A stretch of 64,000 nucleotides of DNA from positions 19,313,344-19,377,343 of the forward strand of contig OU744449.1 in the NCBI GenBank assembly GCA_916610825.1, written 5' to 3'. This document shows, in pieces, positions 32,330-55,891 of the stretch; within the stretch, counting starts at the first letter, position 1; the number at the start of each line of letters is the position of its first letter. The translations under genes and the position numbers were made by a program. The notes under the pieces were generated by a model. That model saw nothing but the letters and a program-made list of their open reading frames with translations, searched no databases and was not told where the DNA came from. The DNA is from Haliclystus octoradiatus (lineage: Eukaryota; Cnidaria; Staurozoa; Stauromedusae; Haliclystidae).

Positions 32330-33255
32330 GCGCAGACCTTACTTAAAAACCTTTTTTCCTTGTTAGTAAGGTCTGCGCATCCGAGCGAATTCTCTTGTTC
32401 TGAGAGGAAGTGTCATAACTAAAAGCTATTGTGATTTCAACCAATCGTTGTTGAGTACAACAAATCTTGTACTGGTCAATGATTGGTTGATGTTTTCAGC
32501 TATTGTTTAGCAAATATTTTTACATCGAATATTCAAAATTGTCTTCTCATCAACGTGTAACGATCGATGATAAACAATTTACGCAGTTTACGGAACGGGA
32601 TTAACATCTCAAATTTTGATTTTACTACAAAGATGTTATCATGTTCTCGTTGGTTTACATAATTATCAAATATAAGAAAGGTTTTTCAAGCTTAATTTTA
32701 TTTGGACTGCTGCGTTTACTGTTTACAAATAATTCAAAGAATTGACTTGAAAGCAACTGATTAATAAAACAGTAGGCCTAAATCACTAACCTTTTATTGA
32801 TTATATCAGTCAAATTTTCATTGCCGGTTAAAAATGAATGAATACCCAAGTCAAGAAACATTATTTAGAAACAAAAACGCCCCAGTATCATCGATAATAA
32901 CTTGGATTTGGCTTATTAAATAACTAAACCTACTGAACTCAACAGAATTTATAACAAAACCAATTCTTGATGAATTATTTTCTGGTAATTTCACTGAAAG
33001 AAATCGAAAAGTACCATAAAAGTGGAGCTGTATATATAAAAATAAATAAATAAAAACTTTTTTTATATTAAAAAGTATATTTTCTTGTTCTGGATGTGTT
33101 GTTTTCACACGAATGGCCGACATTACAAAGGTATGCGTTTCATGCAGAGTGTGTCCATCTTTTGGTCGTCTCAGCACTTCCTGTCAGAACAAGACATTTT
33201 GCTCAGATGCGCAGACCATACTAACAAGGAAGAAAGGTTTTCAAGTAACCCTTTT
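32330..33255. mobile_element. Inverted-repeat element, about 0.93 kb
   Basis: The left arm 32338-32414 and right arm about 33174-33250 share CCTTGTTAGTA.GGTCTGCGCATC, GTCTTGTTCTGA-like and AGGAAGTG segments. The left arm also folds on itself (GCGCAGACCTTACT..AGTAAGGTCTGCGC). AGCCTGCG at its start resembles the ends of the small MITE at 35674. No coding frame is recognised inside. Confidence 0.55.
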
Positions 33256-34271
33256 CTAAAATAAAACAAATGTCGGAATCTCATTCGACAGCGAATTTTC
33301 AATTCATGAATTCACAATTTAAAATTCAATTTCAATTCATAAACCAAGCTTGAAGAGAATCCCACAACAAGATAGATTTTGTCCAATAAAAAAAGACATA
33401 TACAAGAACGTCTGTAATATAAGTGGTACAATAGTTCTTTAGCAAATTAATGCAGTAATTGTTATTTAAATTTTAGGTTTACCTTGAAACAGCGTAGCCT
33501 ATAGTTGTCTTTCATTCTGTGTTTTTATTTTGCATGTTACACAACCAATAACTCATTTACCACGCATTTCAATAAATGAAAACATCTTGAGCTTAATGTC
33601 GTCTTGTAAATCGTAGCCATTATTGAGATATTTATTGGATTGTTATCAAAAAGTTACAAATTCTGTATTTTATCACAGATCAAACCTTTTGAAGCTTACA
33701 GGTTTTTCCCGGTTTTCGGAGCCATGTTTTACCCTAGGAATTCATGCACGCTCTTTCGACCAATCAGATCGCAGAAAACCTTTGTGATATTTTAGAAATT
33801 GTTATCAACCGCAGCAAACAGTTAGTTTACCAGGCAAGAAAACTATTAATTTTGCTTGTTAGAAAAAGAGAGGAATCAAAACTGAAGTTGCTGATGCGGG
33901 CCTTTATGATTTGAAACAAGCGACCGTAATTTCATCCTCAATTCCTAGGTGCAAAATTTGCTTCATGTGCCGCAAAGAAAAAAGTTTTATTTTTATCGAT
34001 ATGCGAGCATAACTATAATTAAGCAAAAGAATATTCCAAAAAGTCGCACAATGGTATTATCGTTCTGATAAGCTATAAAATATGTGTTGACTTTGGGCCA
34101 TTTCTGTGAACACTTCGTCAACAATTTTGGCCAAATCGGCGATCTAATTTTAAAGAGCCTCAACTTTAGTTGAGGCTCAATACACATACAATTGAAGTAT
34201 GGAATATTTATTGAATACTTATGGAATATTGAATATGACAAATTATAAGTACAGGATACACATTATACATC
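33256..34271. other. 3' flank of the minus-strand sulfotransferase, nothing recognised
   Basis: No gene is seen. A CTCAACTTTAGTTGAG hairpin at 34158-34173 is followed by A+T-rich sequence downstream of the stop at 34272. Confidence 0.4.
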
Positions 34272-35321
34272 CTACCGATATTTCCAGTCAAACTTTTTGC
34301 CAATTAATTGATATAATTTCTGATTGTATGGTTTATAAAAATTGTATAAATTCTTCACAATGTCTTCATCTACTGCAGCATGCTTCCTTCCTTTTTGGCT
34401 ATTCAAACATGTAGGCCTATGTCTACCTTTGACAGTGTCTTTTATGCAATAAAATGTTTTATTCTTACTATAAATGAATGTATTTTGATCAATTTGAATA
34501 GATAAACCAAGGAAATGTTGCACTTCAAGTAATTCATTACCTGGATTCTGTACAAGTCCCTCTCCACTTACAAAATGTATTTGATCACGCTGAAAAACTT
34601 CCAGCCAGCGTTTTATATGGTCTACATAAATACCAATATTAATAAGTGGTGAATCTTTTCTTACTGTCTTGCCATCATGTAACATAATACGCTGTTTAAA
34701 CTTCTTACATTTCTTACCGCTTGGACGTTTGGTGCATCCTTGCGTATAATCAGATATAGCTCTACGCACTGGATCTCGTAAAATAACTAATAATTTAACA
34801 TGTGGGTTCATTTTGTACATGTTTTGTGGGGCATTTTCAGTAATTAGGTATTTTGGTGTTTTTTCTATCACTATCTGGTAGCTTTTTGATAATGGCATTT
34901 TTTCTACATACCAATTATAACCTTTATCAAAATTGTTATCGAAAAAGTGAATTTCAGGATCAGCTGCACTTACGTTTGGATGTAAGCGAAGGAATTTTAT
35001 CAGTGCTCGAGTTCCAGCCTTTTTGGCACCAATAATGACAGCATCAGGTAGTCGACGATGGAGGGTCTCTTTGTTTGAAGCCTTGACATCTGTATGGCCT
35101 TGCTTAGCTAGGTCCACTTTTTTAAATGATGGCAGGAGATGACTTGCAATTGCTGGACAACTTGAACTAGTAGCATGGAGGTTATTATCACACTGGACAA
35201 TTATAATTATAAAAATCAAAGCAGAAATTATCAAGCCAATCAGAATACGACGATAAGAGCAATCCATAACTCTATTGCAATCAGTCACAACCACTGACCG
35301 ACCTTTAGTGTAGAACTTCAA
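34272..35321 (-). CDS. Heparan sulfate glucosamine 3-O-sulfotransferase-like, intact (second copy)
   Basis: Same enzyme class and predicted Golgi location as the 26933 copy, on the opposite strand; 349 residues, one exon. A membrane segment (about 26-43, ILIGLIISALIFIIIIVQ) follows basic residues and precedes a Ser/Cys-containing stem. Then come RRLPDAVIIGAKKAGTRAL (PAPS loop 98-107), Glu123 in EIHFFD, EKTPKYL, LRDP(182-184)VRRAISDY, SGEGLV, FYCIK..TCLNSQKGRKH and the usual FDWKYR end. All key residues are present. Met1 and Met19 are both possible starts; Met19 would leave a five-residue cytosolic tail. Compared with the 26933 copy it has a longer stem and an extra Lys/Arg-rich insert after the SDY motif (TKRPSGKKCKKFKQR), which could alter substrate contacts (inference). 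Confidence 0.9.
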   Translation of the reverse strand: MKFYTKGRSVVVTDCNRVMDCSYRRILIGLIISALIFIIIIVQCDNNLHATSSSCPAIASHLLPSFKKVDLAKQGHTDVKASNKETLHRRLPDAVIIGAKKAGTRALIKFLRLHPNVSAADPEIHFFDNNFDKGYNWYVEKMPLSKSYQIVIEKTPKYLITENAPQNMYKMNPHVKLLVILRDPVRRAISDYTQGCTKRPSGKKCKKFKQRIMLHDGKTVRKDSPLINIGIYVDHIKRWLEVFQRDQIHFVSGEGLVQNPGNELLEVQHFLGLSIQIDQNTFIYSKNKTFYCIKDTVKGRHRPTCLNSQKGRKHAAVDEDIVKNLYNFYKPYNQKLYQLIGKKFDWKYR

Positions 35322-35673
35322 AACAATCCCGAAGGCCGAAGGGAAGAGGAAATATGCTCACTTTGTCTTTGCATTAAATCAATGTGCACAACTAAAGTTT
35401 GTAATATGAGTAGAAATTAATCCAATTTATTTCAATACCCATCTCTGAAGTAAAGAAATTCAAGACAAACGTAAAGGTAATGAAAAGTAGATGTATACTA
35501 TTCTAATTTTACTGCCAAGTTTGTCTCCACGCGACCACCATTTTATGTAAGGTACGTGTTTGCACACATGCGCGGTATAAAACGGGAGCCACTAATTAAG
35601 AGGGTTGTAAAGAGGGGGGTCTGGATCACATATCACGTTTTCATCCAATGCGAATCATTTTTCACCATAATTT

Positions 35674-35764
35674 CATAGCCTGCGTCCAGACTAAAACGTC
35701 TCTGAAGGAAACACTTTCACTTACATTTTCCTGCAGAAACGTTTTATTCTGGACGCAGGCTATG
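35674..35764. mobile_element. 91-bp palindromic MITE, CATAGCCTGCGTCCAGA ends
   Basis: Perfect 17-bp ends at 35674-35690 and 35748-35764, with further pairing (TAAAACGT / ACGTTTTA). Flanked by ATTT on both sides, a possible 4-bp target duplication. Confidence 0.75.
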
Positions 35765-36232
35765 ATTTCACGGACTGTTTAAGCGCTGTTGAAATGACTT
35801 TTCACGAATCACGTAAAAATATTTTGTATTTGGCCTTTTTAATTTCAAAGCGTGGTCCATAATAACGATTGATCGATTAAAATTTTCTAGGATGACTTTA
35901 TAAATCATTTCACAGTCAAAGCCCTCTTAATTCATACATTTTGTGTTTTCGTCATGCTTTTATGGTTCGCAAAATCTTGGGAGAACAAAAGAATCAAAGA
36001 CCATACATGCAGCATTTTCTCAAAATGATAAGAAGGCTTTGGCCGTGAATCATGAAATAAAATAAATTGGATTTTTGAAGGGTTTACAGTATAATTTAAT
36101 TAAACAAGAGATAGGTAATTGTTTAGCATATTTTTATGGACACTTTTATGGGATTTTCAAGTTGCCCGAAAAAACCTACCATTTTAGTTATGTGGCGCTC
36201 GGTCTATCTGTTCTGCAATCTCTGGAGGCGAT

Positions 36233-36507
36233 AAAACTTAAAAGTAATGTAATGTAGACGGTGTCGACCTACCGAAGGCACCCGTACCACTCCTCTATTT
36301 CTAGAGGAGTTGCTCTTTTCGCTGATCTCAGCCGCGACACTGCAGATCAAATTCAACAGACTTCATGGTAGATAGGTATCGATTGTCAATGCGCAACGAT
36401 GGTACTCATTTGATGTTTTAGATGAATTGACCTGAGGGGGGTTTGAACCACAGTCCAGCAGATATGATCCGATCTGAAGTTCGGTTGCTCTGCCATCTGA
36501 GCATATC
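36233..36507 (-). mobile_element. tRNA-derived SINE, copy 1
   Basis: The minus-strand head reads AGGATATGCTCAGATGGCAG, then AGCAACCGAACTTCAGATCG, then GTGGTTCAAACCC: A-box- and B-box-like pol III signals. The body ends near CCGTCTACATTAC. Perfect 13-bp target duplication CTCTGGAGGCGAT (36220-36232, 36508-36520). It lacks about 95 bp present in the 59.5-kb copy. Confidence 0.85.
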
Positions 36508-36520
36508 CTCTGGAGGCGAT

Positions 36521-37939
36521 GCAATCCCCCGAGTTCCCTTTGCGACAGTACAGTAATTAAAATGTGGCAAAACAATGTCATTACAGACTACAGATCAGTA
36601 AAGTTTGTCTTGCCACTCGTCAAATTGCGGAATATCAAAGCAGGACTTATAGATCAGTCAACTCCCTGGCGTACTGTTATTGACGGATTCAAATGTTTGC
36701 ATTTTCTAGTCCCATTTTACACTTTGTTAAAAGTCCAATCCGTATTTTGAAAATAGGATAGTAATGTATAAAAATTTGTAGCCTATTTCTAATCTTATTT
36801 CCAATTTCTATGACCATTTTATATGCATTTGAGCTTTAGATGGGTTTTGAGAGATGAGAATATAATTTGAATAGCATATTTATTCTAAAATATTGCTTGT
36901 GAAAGATAAATCTATGTATACATAAAAATTAATCCAATGCAAAGCCAAAGGATATATAAATATCATCAATCAAGAAAAATAGCATGACAAATTATTATAT
37001 AAATTACAGGAAATGATTTATAAAAATAAATAATATTGCAATAGAAAAAAATTATTATTCTCACTTCCCAACGCTTATAGCGATTCTTTGTTAAATATTT
37101 AAAACATACAAAATTATTAAAGGTTGCTAGACAACCGCATATAAAAAAGATATATCGTATATATATAAAAAAATAACAATATAATTTTTTTTATTGATTA
37201 ATTAATGAACTATTTTTTCATTGACTAGTAAAAAATTTTTAAACTGATAAATTAGCATAAAGGGTTAAATTTGTGATTACAATTAATAAGAATATATATT
37301 CTATTACCTCATAATAATGTTAATAAGAACTGCATGTTATTTTTAAGACGTATTTATATACTTTGATTAAGTTGTCTTACATTCTAGAGTTTGGTAGTTG
37401 GACTATATCTGGAAACTTTACATTATCAAATCAAACTTTTAGCATGATAATCCTGATTGAGATTTTGTGATGATTTATACCACAAATTTAGTCAAAGTGA
37501 TAGAAGGAAAGCACTGACATATGATATGCCGTTGTTCATATTTTCACTTCCAGTTTCGTACATTCTTAAACACATTTTTCATACACTTCACAGCGTGTTT
37601 TGAATTACCATCAAATTGAATACAGGATAAAATCTTTCGGATGTTACGAGAACAGACACTAGATTACTTCTTTTACAGACGTATATATTTATTCATCAAC
37701 TCTCTGTATGATCTTGGCATGTAGAAATGCATTATCACGTGCGACCAAAGTGTCTTCTCTGTCAATTCTTGTTCATAGTAATGTTAACTATATGTCTGAA
37801 CATTCGCTTACAATCCACCATCGTTGTAATTCTTGTTTGAAAAATATACAATCCCCATATAGGCCTGGATATCATCTATTATTTGGGTTATAAATTGTAC
37901 AATTTATGTATTTCTATACAGTGAAAGAGATATCCATAT
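36521..37939. other. 3' flank of the USP gene
   Basis: Very A+T-rich. An AATAAA on minus at 37688-37693, about 250 bp past the USP stop, is a reasonable polyadenylation signal. A pogo-like relic near 36585-36690 (CTCCCTGGCGTACTGTTATT..GGATTCAA) resembles pieces at 39.4 and 53.7 kb. Confidence 0.4.
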
Positions 37940-49209
<11,270 letters not shown>

Positions 49210-49579
49210 AATTTCTCTTGTAATTAATGAAATAAGGGTTAGCACGTTCGCAGTTAATTAAAAGACCACGGTGTTCTTTTTCATCTTGGCAAGACTAAAG
49301 CGAAAATACCATTAACTCGAAACGGCAATAACAACAACGAGTTGGGGGAAATAAGCAAAGAAAATCTTTCAATCAACGGTAGCAAGTAGCTATTTTTCAT
49401 AACAACCAATCATAAGAGTTGTGTACAATTGCGTTGGATGCACATAGACATATTTCGAGACGTCATGGTTTTGCATCTTTAGAAAAAGTTTATCGAACAA
49501 TAAAGAAATATTTGAGAAATGCACGTGTTTTGGCTGGATGATTTTCAATCAATAGTGATGGCATTGGGAAGACGGCGCC

Positions 49580-49592
49580 TTGCCATGGCAAC
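49580..49592. promoter_or_regulatory. Near-perfect RFX X-box upstream of the USP gene
   Basis: TTGCCATGGCAAC matches 13 of the 14 bases of the palindromic X-box GTTGCCATGGCAAC. It lies about 370 bp upstream of the USP initiator ATG at 49209. X-boxes bind RFX factors and mark ciliary gene promoters; a role here is inferred. Confidence 0.6.
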
Positions 49593-49699
49593 TTTTGTTA
49601 TCATTTAGAAAAGAGTGCTTTAGAAAGTATAAAGTATAAATATTTATGTGGCTCAGCCCACATTTGTAATATAATGATTTTTATAATAAGATAACATCA

Positions 49700-51086
49700 T
49701 CACTCGAAAAGAATAATTTTATCATTTAGAATATGTTTGTAACGGGGTTGTATTGGAACAACAATGTTCCTGTATCTATCTATTAATCTATCTATCTTTT
49801 CATGTTAGTCTTTGTCTACACTGTACCGGTATTGCAATGTACTTGTTTTGGAGACAATGTAGATAAACTATTTGATTGGACAATTTTATTTACATGTAAT
49901 ACTTTCATCCTTCATCATGAATGTTTAATAAAGTTTATCAACGTCGTTACTAAAATCAATGCTGCCACACAAATTGAATACTCATTGTTGTCGTGCTTTT
50001 AGGTTTGTTAGAAATTTTAGTAGGTTGCAGCTGCAGTTCTATCAGATGACACCACACAGGTACCATTTTAATGGCAACGAAAGAATAAGTATATTACTAG
50101 GGTTTGAAAATGGTGAAGTTTGAACATATTCTCACAGATTAAATAGAACATCGTTGCTCGAGCTCTTGAATTCATGAAAGTATCGAAATGTGCATTAAAT
50201 CATAGTTATTAAATATATTAGAAAAATGTATACGGGCGTGAAGGCTACTAGAAATTCCAGATTTCTGTTTATAAAATGCGCGTGGTAGTGATGAAGTTGA
50301 TGACTGAATGAAACAATGGGGACTTCCTAGGGGATTCAACCTGGCTGAAGAACGGAAAGGAAACACAAAACTATTTGGGCAAGATGATCGCTTCAACTTT
50401 AACAACGATGGAATATTAAAAGCCCTTTACAAATTGTGCACGAGAAAGCGAGATCTATGTTCCACAAACAAAGAATAATCAAGACAGAGATCAGAATGCA
50501 TAGAACCCGCATATATGCAGTTCTTCGATGACTTCAACCAATACACAGTACTGAGTACAGCATATAACTCTTCATAAAATTTGATTGCTCGAAATTGATA
50601 TTAAAAGATTTTTGGATACAAAGCGTAAAATTGTAGTAAAAATTCCTCTATGCATTCATCTTTGCCATTAAACCAAATAAAGTATATGCACATTCAGACA
50701 ATGCTATTAGCGAATTTAGCTGGTAGGAATGTGTACGAATTCAATGAATGTGACTATAGGGGGTAACAAAAACAGAAATATCTGAGCATTATATTTATCA
50801 TTGCTAAAGATTAAAATTCAAACATTGATGTGTCATTCGATGTTCATCTGCTGTGATTAGAATGAAAAAGGATTGGGAACAATGCATACTGTAGTACATT
50901 CGTTTGAGTGAGCTAAATTTATTGAATTCTGAAATATCTAAAATATTCAACAACGTGACTTGTCAAAGGTTGAAAAATTATTGGATGGATTTTGAAGATG
51001 AATACTACAATAATTTATGTTGCAGAAAATATTCACATGGAAATGGAGTGCACCATTTGACGAGAGGAATAAACTCTGTTTTTAGT
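49700..51086. other. Intergenic, nothing recognised
   Basis: A+T-rich. Short frames at 49802-50002, 50172-50405 and 50904-51119 show no recognisable features. Confidence 0.4.
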
Positions 51087-51338
51087 TCTGGAGGGGGGAG
51101 TACTTCGGTAATTTTTTGACGGGGGTATCAATTTCAAAAATAGTGGAAAATCGTAAATGTTTACAGCAAATAAGAGTGAAGACCCTAAAATTTCATGTGT
51201 TCACGAGAAAAACAAAGGAAACATTCTGAAATCTTGAAAGTCTCTAAATCGACACTGTAAAATTTCACAAGAATCTGGAAAAGGCACCCCTTAACAATGG
51301 CACGTCCCCGTATAGTCGATGTATGGAAGCCACCCGGG
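51087..51338. mobile_element. hAT-like MITE with CCCGGGGGG ends, copy 2 (subfamily B)
   Basis: Starts TCTGGAGGGGGGAGTACTTC, ends CACCCGGG. Perfect 8-bp target duplication TTTTTAGT (51079-51086, 51339-51346). The body is the reverse complement of the copy at 51535. Confidence 0.85.
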
Positions 51339-51534
51339 TTTTTAGTATATTAAATAGATATATTTCGTCACCACTAGAGCATGACAGGAACAATCAGGGT
51401 ATGAAGGTAAAAAATAACTACAGTACCATTTACGAAATGCCTCAATACAAAGGGGCTACTAAATGAGATTTGATCTACTAGACTTACGTAGTGATGATTG
51501 GACTCAATTATTTTGATAATAATACTGAAAATTC

Positions 51535-51785
51535 CCCGGGGGGGGGGGGAATTCATACATCGGCTGTACTGGGATGTGCCATTTTTAAGGGTGCCTTTTC
51601 CAGATTCTTGTGAAATTTACGATGTCAATTTAGAAATTTTCAAAAATTTGAAACTTTCCCTTTGGTTTGCTAGTAAAAACATGAAATTTTTGGGTCTTCA
51701 TTCTCATTTGCTGTGAAATTTTACGGCTTCCTCTATTTTTGAAAATGGCACACTCTGTTAAAAAATTACCGAAGTACCCCCCGGG
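51535..51785. mobile_element. hAT-like MITE with CCCGGGGGG ends, copy 3 (subfamily B)
   Basis: Begins CCCGGGGGGGG and ends AAGTACCCCCCGGG. The body (GGGATGTGCCATT, GGTGCCTTTTCCAGATTCTT) is inverted relative to the copy 200 bp to the left. The 8-bp flanks agree only in part. Confidence 0.75.
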
Positions 51786-52932
51786 TGTAAATCGAGCATT
51801 TTTTTGTAAAAATAATTAAATCTACTTTATTCAATCTATTAATACTATTATATCATGTATATCATGATTATATTTAGCTTTGGATAATATAAAACTATGC
51901 AGTTCCCAAGAAAAGTAATGTAGATGATTTAGCTGATGTTGTTACATTTTTAATGCAATCAAAAATTCACACAGATAAATTTGTGGGAAGAAGTTTCCTA
52001 TTCAAAAATGTTATTTAAGAGAACAGTGCTCATATCCGAAAATTTATTTATTTATAGAAACAACTGATTGTCCATTTATACAATAGATTATTAAGATGAA
52101 CTAGTTTGTTATGTCTGCATAAACTAACAATTTATACTAATTATTTAAAATTGATAAAATTTTACAATGAAAATGATTTCCCGTAATTAAACTTTATTTA
52201 ATCTCACTACTCTTCTTTACGACATATTTTGTAAGCGGATGTTGTAAATAATCAAAGAGGGTTTATTTCGTTCAAATAATCAATACCAATTGATAAGACA
52301 CCCAGGGTGAAATTAACTATGCCCATTATTCGTTCATTTATGTGTTTATTTCAATTTGCATGAATAGAAAGATTGGGCTCAACTGACGCTTGTTTATAAA
52401 ATCTTTTCGAGTATATCGAAATTGCTTCGAGTATACTTTATTTGTAAATATGTCCAACGTCTCTAACAAGTTAAGCTTGTATGTATAATTGACATTGTGT
52501 TAACTGCAAGCATATTTTTCTACTTTGTATTGCATTTGTGGAAGCTGAAACAACGGATTTGCGTTAAGGAAGGTATTTTCCTGCATAATTTGACGTTGTA
52601 CAACAAATTGACTAAATTCACGTTTGAGATAGCGTGTATACACAGATTTTCTTCTGTGAGCAACACTTGTGGGTATTTGAATTTTGGATAAAGTTTTGAT
52701 TACAATAAGCTACATACAATGAAGCTTAAATAAAGAAATAGAATTTAGAATTTTCTACAATAATAATTTGTGTTGTTTTTGACAAACAATAGCCTCTGCC
52801 CAACCCTTTCCTTCGAGACAATAGCTACTGGATTATTTCACGTGATATTCTCATATGGGGGTGTACATAAGAAAAGAAATATTGAATAAAAATGGTTAAT
52901 ATTGAATCGGTAATCTATTAATCTAGCGACAA
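51786..52932. other. Intergenic, nothing recognised
   Basis: A+T-rich sequence without element ends or convincing coding frames. Confidence 0.35.
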
Positions 52933-53152
52933 TATAGAATTTGAAAATAAAAACAAAATGTCTCTTCGACCTTCAAGTTTTTAGTGATACTATAGAGATT
53001 AAAAATAAAAACAAAATGTCACTTCGACCGTCAATTTTTTAGTGATATTATAGAATTTAAAAATAAAAACAAATGTCACTTCGATCGTCAATTTTTCAGT
53101 GATATTATAGAATTTAAAAATTAAAACAAATGTCACTTCGACCGTCAATTTT
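52933..53152. repeat. Tandem repeat of about 58 bp, four units
   Basis: Units start TATAGAATTT (or variants) at 52933, 52991, 53049 and 53105; each holds AAAATAAAAACAAA, TGTCACTTCGACCGTCAATT and TTTTAGTGAT segments. The last unit is 2 bp shorter. Confidence 0.9.
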
Positions 53153-53612
53153 GGAAACAGTTTATTTAGGTCTGATCTCATTTCATCATAGTATCATTGT
53201 TATAAACTACATATTGTAAATAAAACCGTTTCAAATTAGAAAACTAAATGGAAAGAAAGTTGATATATCAAGTAATGCATAAAGCATAATACAATAAGAT
53301 TCGGCACTAACGGTTCAGGATTAAACGGTATTCTGCCATTAAACTCGGTCATGGAATAGACTAATTTGGCATTGGTGCTTGGTTGGTGGGAATTCCCCAA
53401 AAGCGAATGCGTCCGACAGCGAAACCGTATGTGAATCTGTGAGCGAACCTGTCCCCACCAAACCAAGCACCGTCACACTGATGGTCGGTGGAAACAGTAA
53501 ATACAAACCTGTTATTAATTAATGGAGGGGGTGGGTGGGGACTTAACTGGTCTTTGGTGACGTCACAATCTAGCTCCGAATAGTGAACAATCACTAGCAA
53601 ATGAGTAATTTA

Positions 53613-53715
53613 CAGTCAAACCTTGCTAAATATTTACCGCGGCTAACAACGGATTCTGCCAAAATCGTAATAACAGTTTGTCTCCCTAGCGTACCGCTAC
53701 TGCCGGATTCAACTG
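53613..53715. mobile_element. pogo-like MITE, short copy
   Basis: TA-CAGTCAAACCTTGC at the left and GCCGGATTCAACTG-TA at the right; ends are CAGT..ACTG with TA on both sides. The body shares CCCTAGCGTACCG with the 39.4-kb relic. Confidence 0.65.
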
Positions 53716-54074
53716 TAATTATCTATTGAACATTTGTGAATCGACGACGTGCGAAGAGAAACAATCCTTTTCAATTATTGTAGTATGTCTCATTCCCCCA
53801 ACGACAGTGATGCTACCAACAAGGTTCACGATTAGACAATTGTTAAACCAGCTTCTTCCGATGGTTCCACCTCCTGGGAAAATTGTTTCTACATTAACTT
53901 TATACCCAATTTATCGGTATCCCTCATTCGGTATCTTCTATTGCATTTCGACGGGGTTGTTCCAATGGAACTTTGGGAGGATGACCATAAAATGTTTTCG
54001 ATCAAAAAAAAGATATCACAAATATATTATTTGAAAGAACATCAATAAAATTTCATAAGAACATTTTCAAATGC

Positions 54075-54115
54075 CCAGAAACCGGATTCCAGAAGGCTGA
54101 AACTTTTGTCACCCG
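54075..54115. mobile_element. Fragment of the CAGGGTCCGACAAAAG hAT-like family
   Basis: GGATTCCAGAAGGCTGAAAC then TTTTGTCACCC matches only the right end of the family. Confidence 0.45.
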
Positions 54116-54309
54116 TGTAGTTAGAGGTATTGTATCTCCGCAAAACAACGCTATATGTACTCCATGCAGCGATGAAACTGTTGTAACTGAGCCTGGCAAG
54201 TGATGATATGAAACAAAAACTTCTGAAGGGGTAATTACCAAAAAATAAGTTAACGTCGACAAGGGGTGGCACTTTGACACCATCAAGTTTGAAGTAAAAA
54301 AAAAAACAC

Positions 54310-54850
54310 CACCCAGAACATCTAGACAGATATGTGGGCTTCTTTCGAAACATTGCGTAATCTATCATTTCAAGTGCGGCTTGTGTAATTCAAGCTATGT
54401 ATATAGGATATACTCAAACGTCCCCAAAGAGTTCAGCAATTGGGAAAACATATATCCAACAACACAATCAAACAATAGACGATGTGATCGATGATTTTAA
54501 AGTTTTAAAATATTGCAGCTCCAAATGGGACTGCCTCGTTTACGAAATGCTATTTATTAGGGACATACAACAAAACCTGAATGGTCAATCAGATTCGATA
54601 CGATCTAAATTATTTTAACTAGTCAACTTCTTATTCTATTTTATCAAACAAAAATTTTGTTTTTGGTTTTACAATTAGGTATCTTAGTAAGTTTAAGTCA
54701 TAAATTAGAAATAAATAAATTATTTATAGTATAAAAGTTAACTTAATAAAATGAAATTTCTTTCACTCTTGGAAATGGTCACAGGCGAGCCGAAACGTTG
54801 AGATTTACTAATAAAACACATTCAAAATTACTGTTGTCTTTGATTTTTGT
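54310..54850 (+). mobile_element. Decayed Penelope-like retroelement 3' end
   Basis: A frame from about 54322 reads GLLSKHCVIYHFKCGLCNSS, then YV, and breaks. The next frame (from 54397) continues YIGYTQTSPKSS, then KYCSSKWDCLVYEMLFIRDI and the end LNGQSDSIRSKLF at 54618. The order VVY..C..C, YIG, WDCL.YEML and SIR.KLF is the Penelope GIY-YIG endonuclease. It belongs to another lineage than the 18.97-kb copy. GCGAGCCGAAACGTTGAG at 54786 resembles the hammerhead end, without the CTGANGA box. At least one frameshift makes it dead. Confidence 0.75.
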
Positions 54851-54885
54851 TATCAAATGATTCAAGAAGAAGCTACTCATCAAAC

Positions 54886-55248
54886 CCCGGGGGGTAACTC
54901 CCACACTGCTGCTATACGGGGAGGTGCTACTTTATTGGGGTCCATATTCCAGCTGGGAAATATACTTTTTGGGTAGGAAATTTTAGAATATTAAACGTTT
55001 TGGGTCCCATTTCGGTTTTCTAGAGAATGGGAAAAAACTGAATTTGAAGGCTGAAACTGAAAATTGGATTTTAATTTGTACCCATAAAAATGGAACATCC
55101 CGCATAGAGACTATATGGAAGTACCCTCCCTGTACTTTTTGGGTAGCATTTTTAAGTTTTAAAAACAATTTGGGTAGCTTTTAAAGGATTTTGGGGCCTT
55201 TTCAGGTATTTCACATTTTTCCAAAGTGGCACCCCCCCAGCACTTGGG
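54886..55248. mobile_element. hAT-like MITE with CCCGGGGGG ends, copy 4
   Basis: Begins CCCGGGGGGTAACTCCCA; the right end is decayed (CAGCACTTGGG). Flanking octamers CATCAAAC and CTTCAAAC match at seven of eight. Inserted just after the Penelope-like relic. Confidence 0.75.
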
Positions 55249-55891
55249 CTTCAAACTCTCTTGTGGTAAATAACATCGTTCCTTTTTTGGTATCAAAAAA
55301 GGGACACAAAAATATCCAACTATTACGTCAATTTTGATGGAAACAGAGTGGTGCTGTGCGAAACCGCAACAATGACATGCACGAATATAGAAACAAATCT
55401 AAAATTCGTTGCCATTACGAAAACGTTACGAATGCGTAATGATCAATAATTTAAGCTTAATATTCTATGACCATGAACAATTGAACATCTCTATACGAAT
55501 AATGATCGTCATTGCATTATCACATTGTCAATTCATTTGACAATATTCAATGCAAACCTTATCGTTTATAATTGATTACCACAAACAAGGGATACGGTAG
55601 TTTTTATTTCACTAAGAGGAAAATCAATAAATAATGTATTTGAGTGAATCTAAAACCACGAAGAATGAATGCATTAAAAACTACAAGATGTTTTACTCAA
55701 GTTATGATTTCAGAATTGTTGAGCAAAACACAAGAAAAGAAAACGTTTACTGGAAATCGCTAGACCATAATAGATTGCTTTCCTCAGCATGAACTGAGAG
55801 ATACAGGGATGAAAACCTGTAAATGCATTTAAAGCCACTTGTACCAGGTAAAAATTATTATTCAAGAGACACAGATGATTGATAGTCTTCA

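Noticed and set aside
53726..54034. 102-codon ORF near the Penelope-like relic
   Set aside because: It starts next to a pogo-like MITE, shows no motif, and is likely chance.
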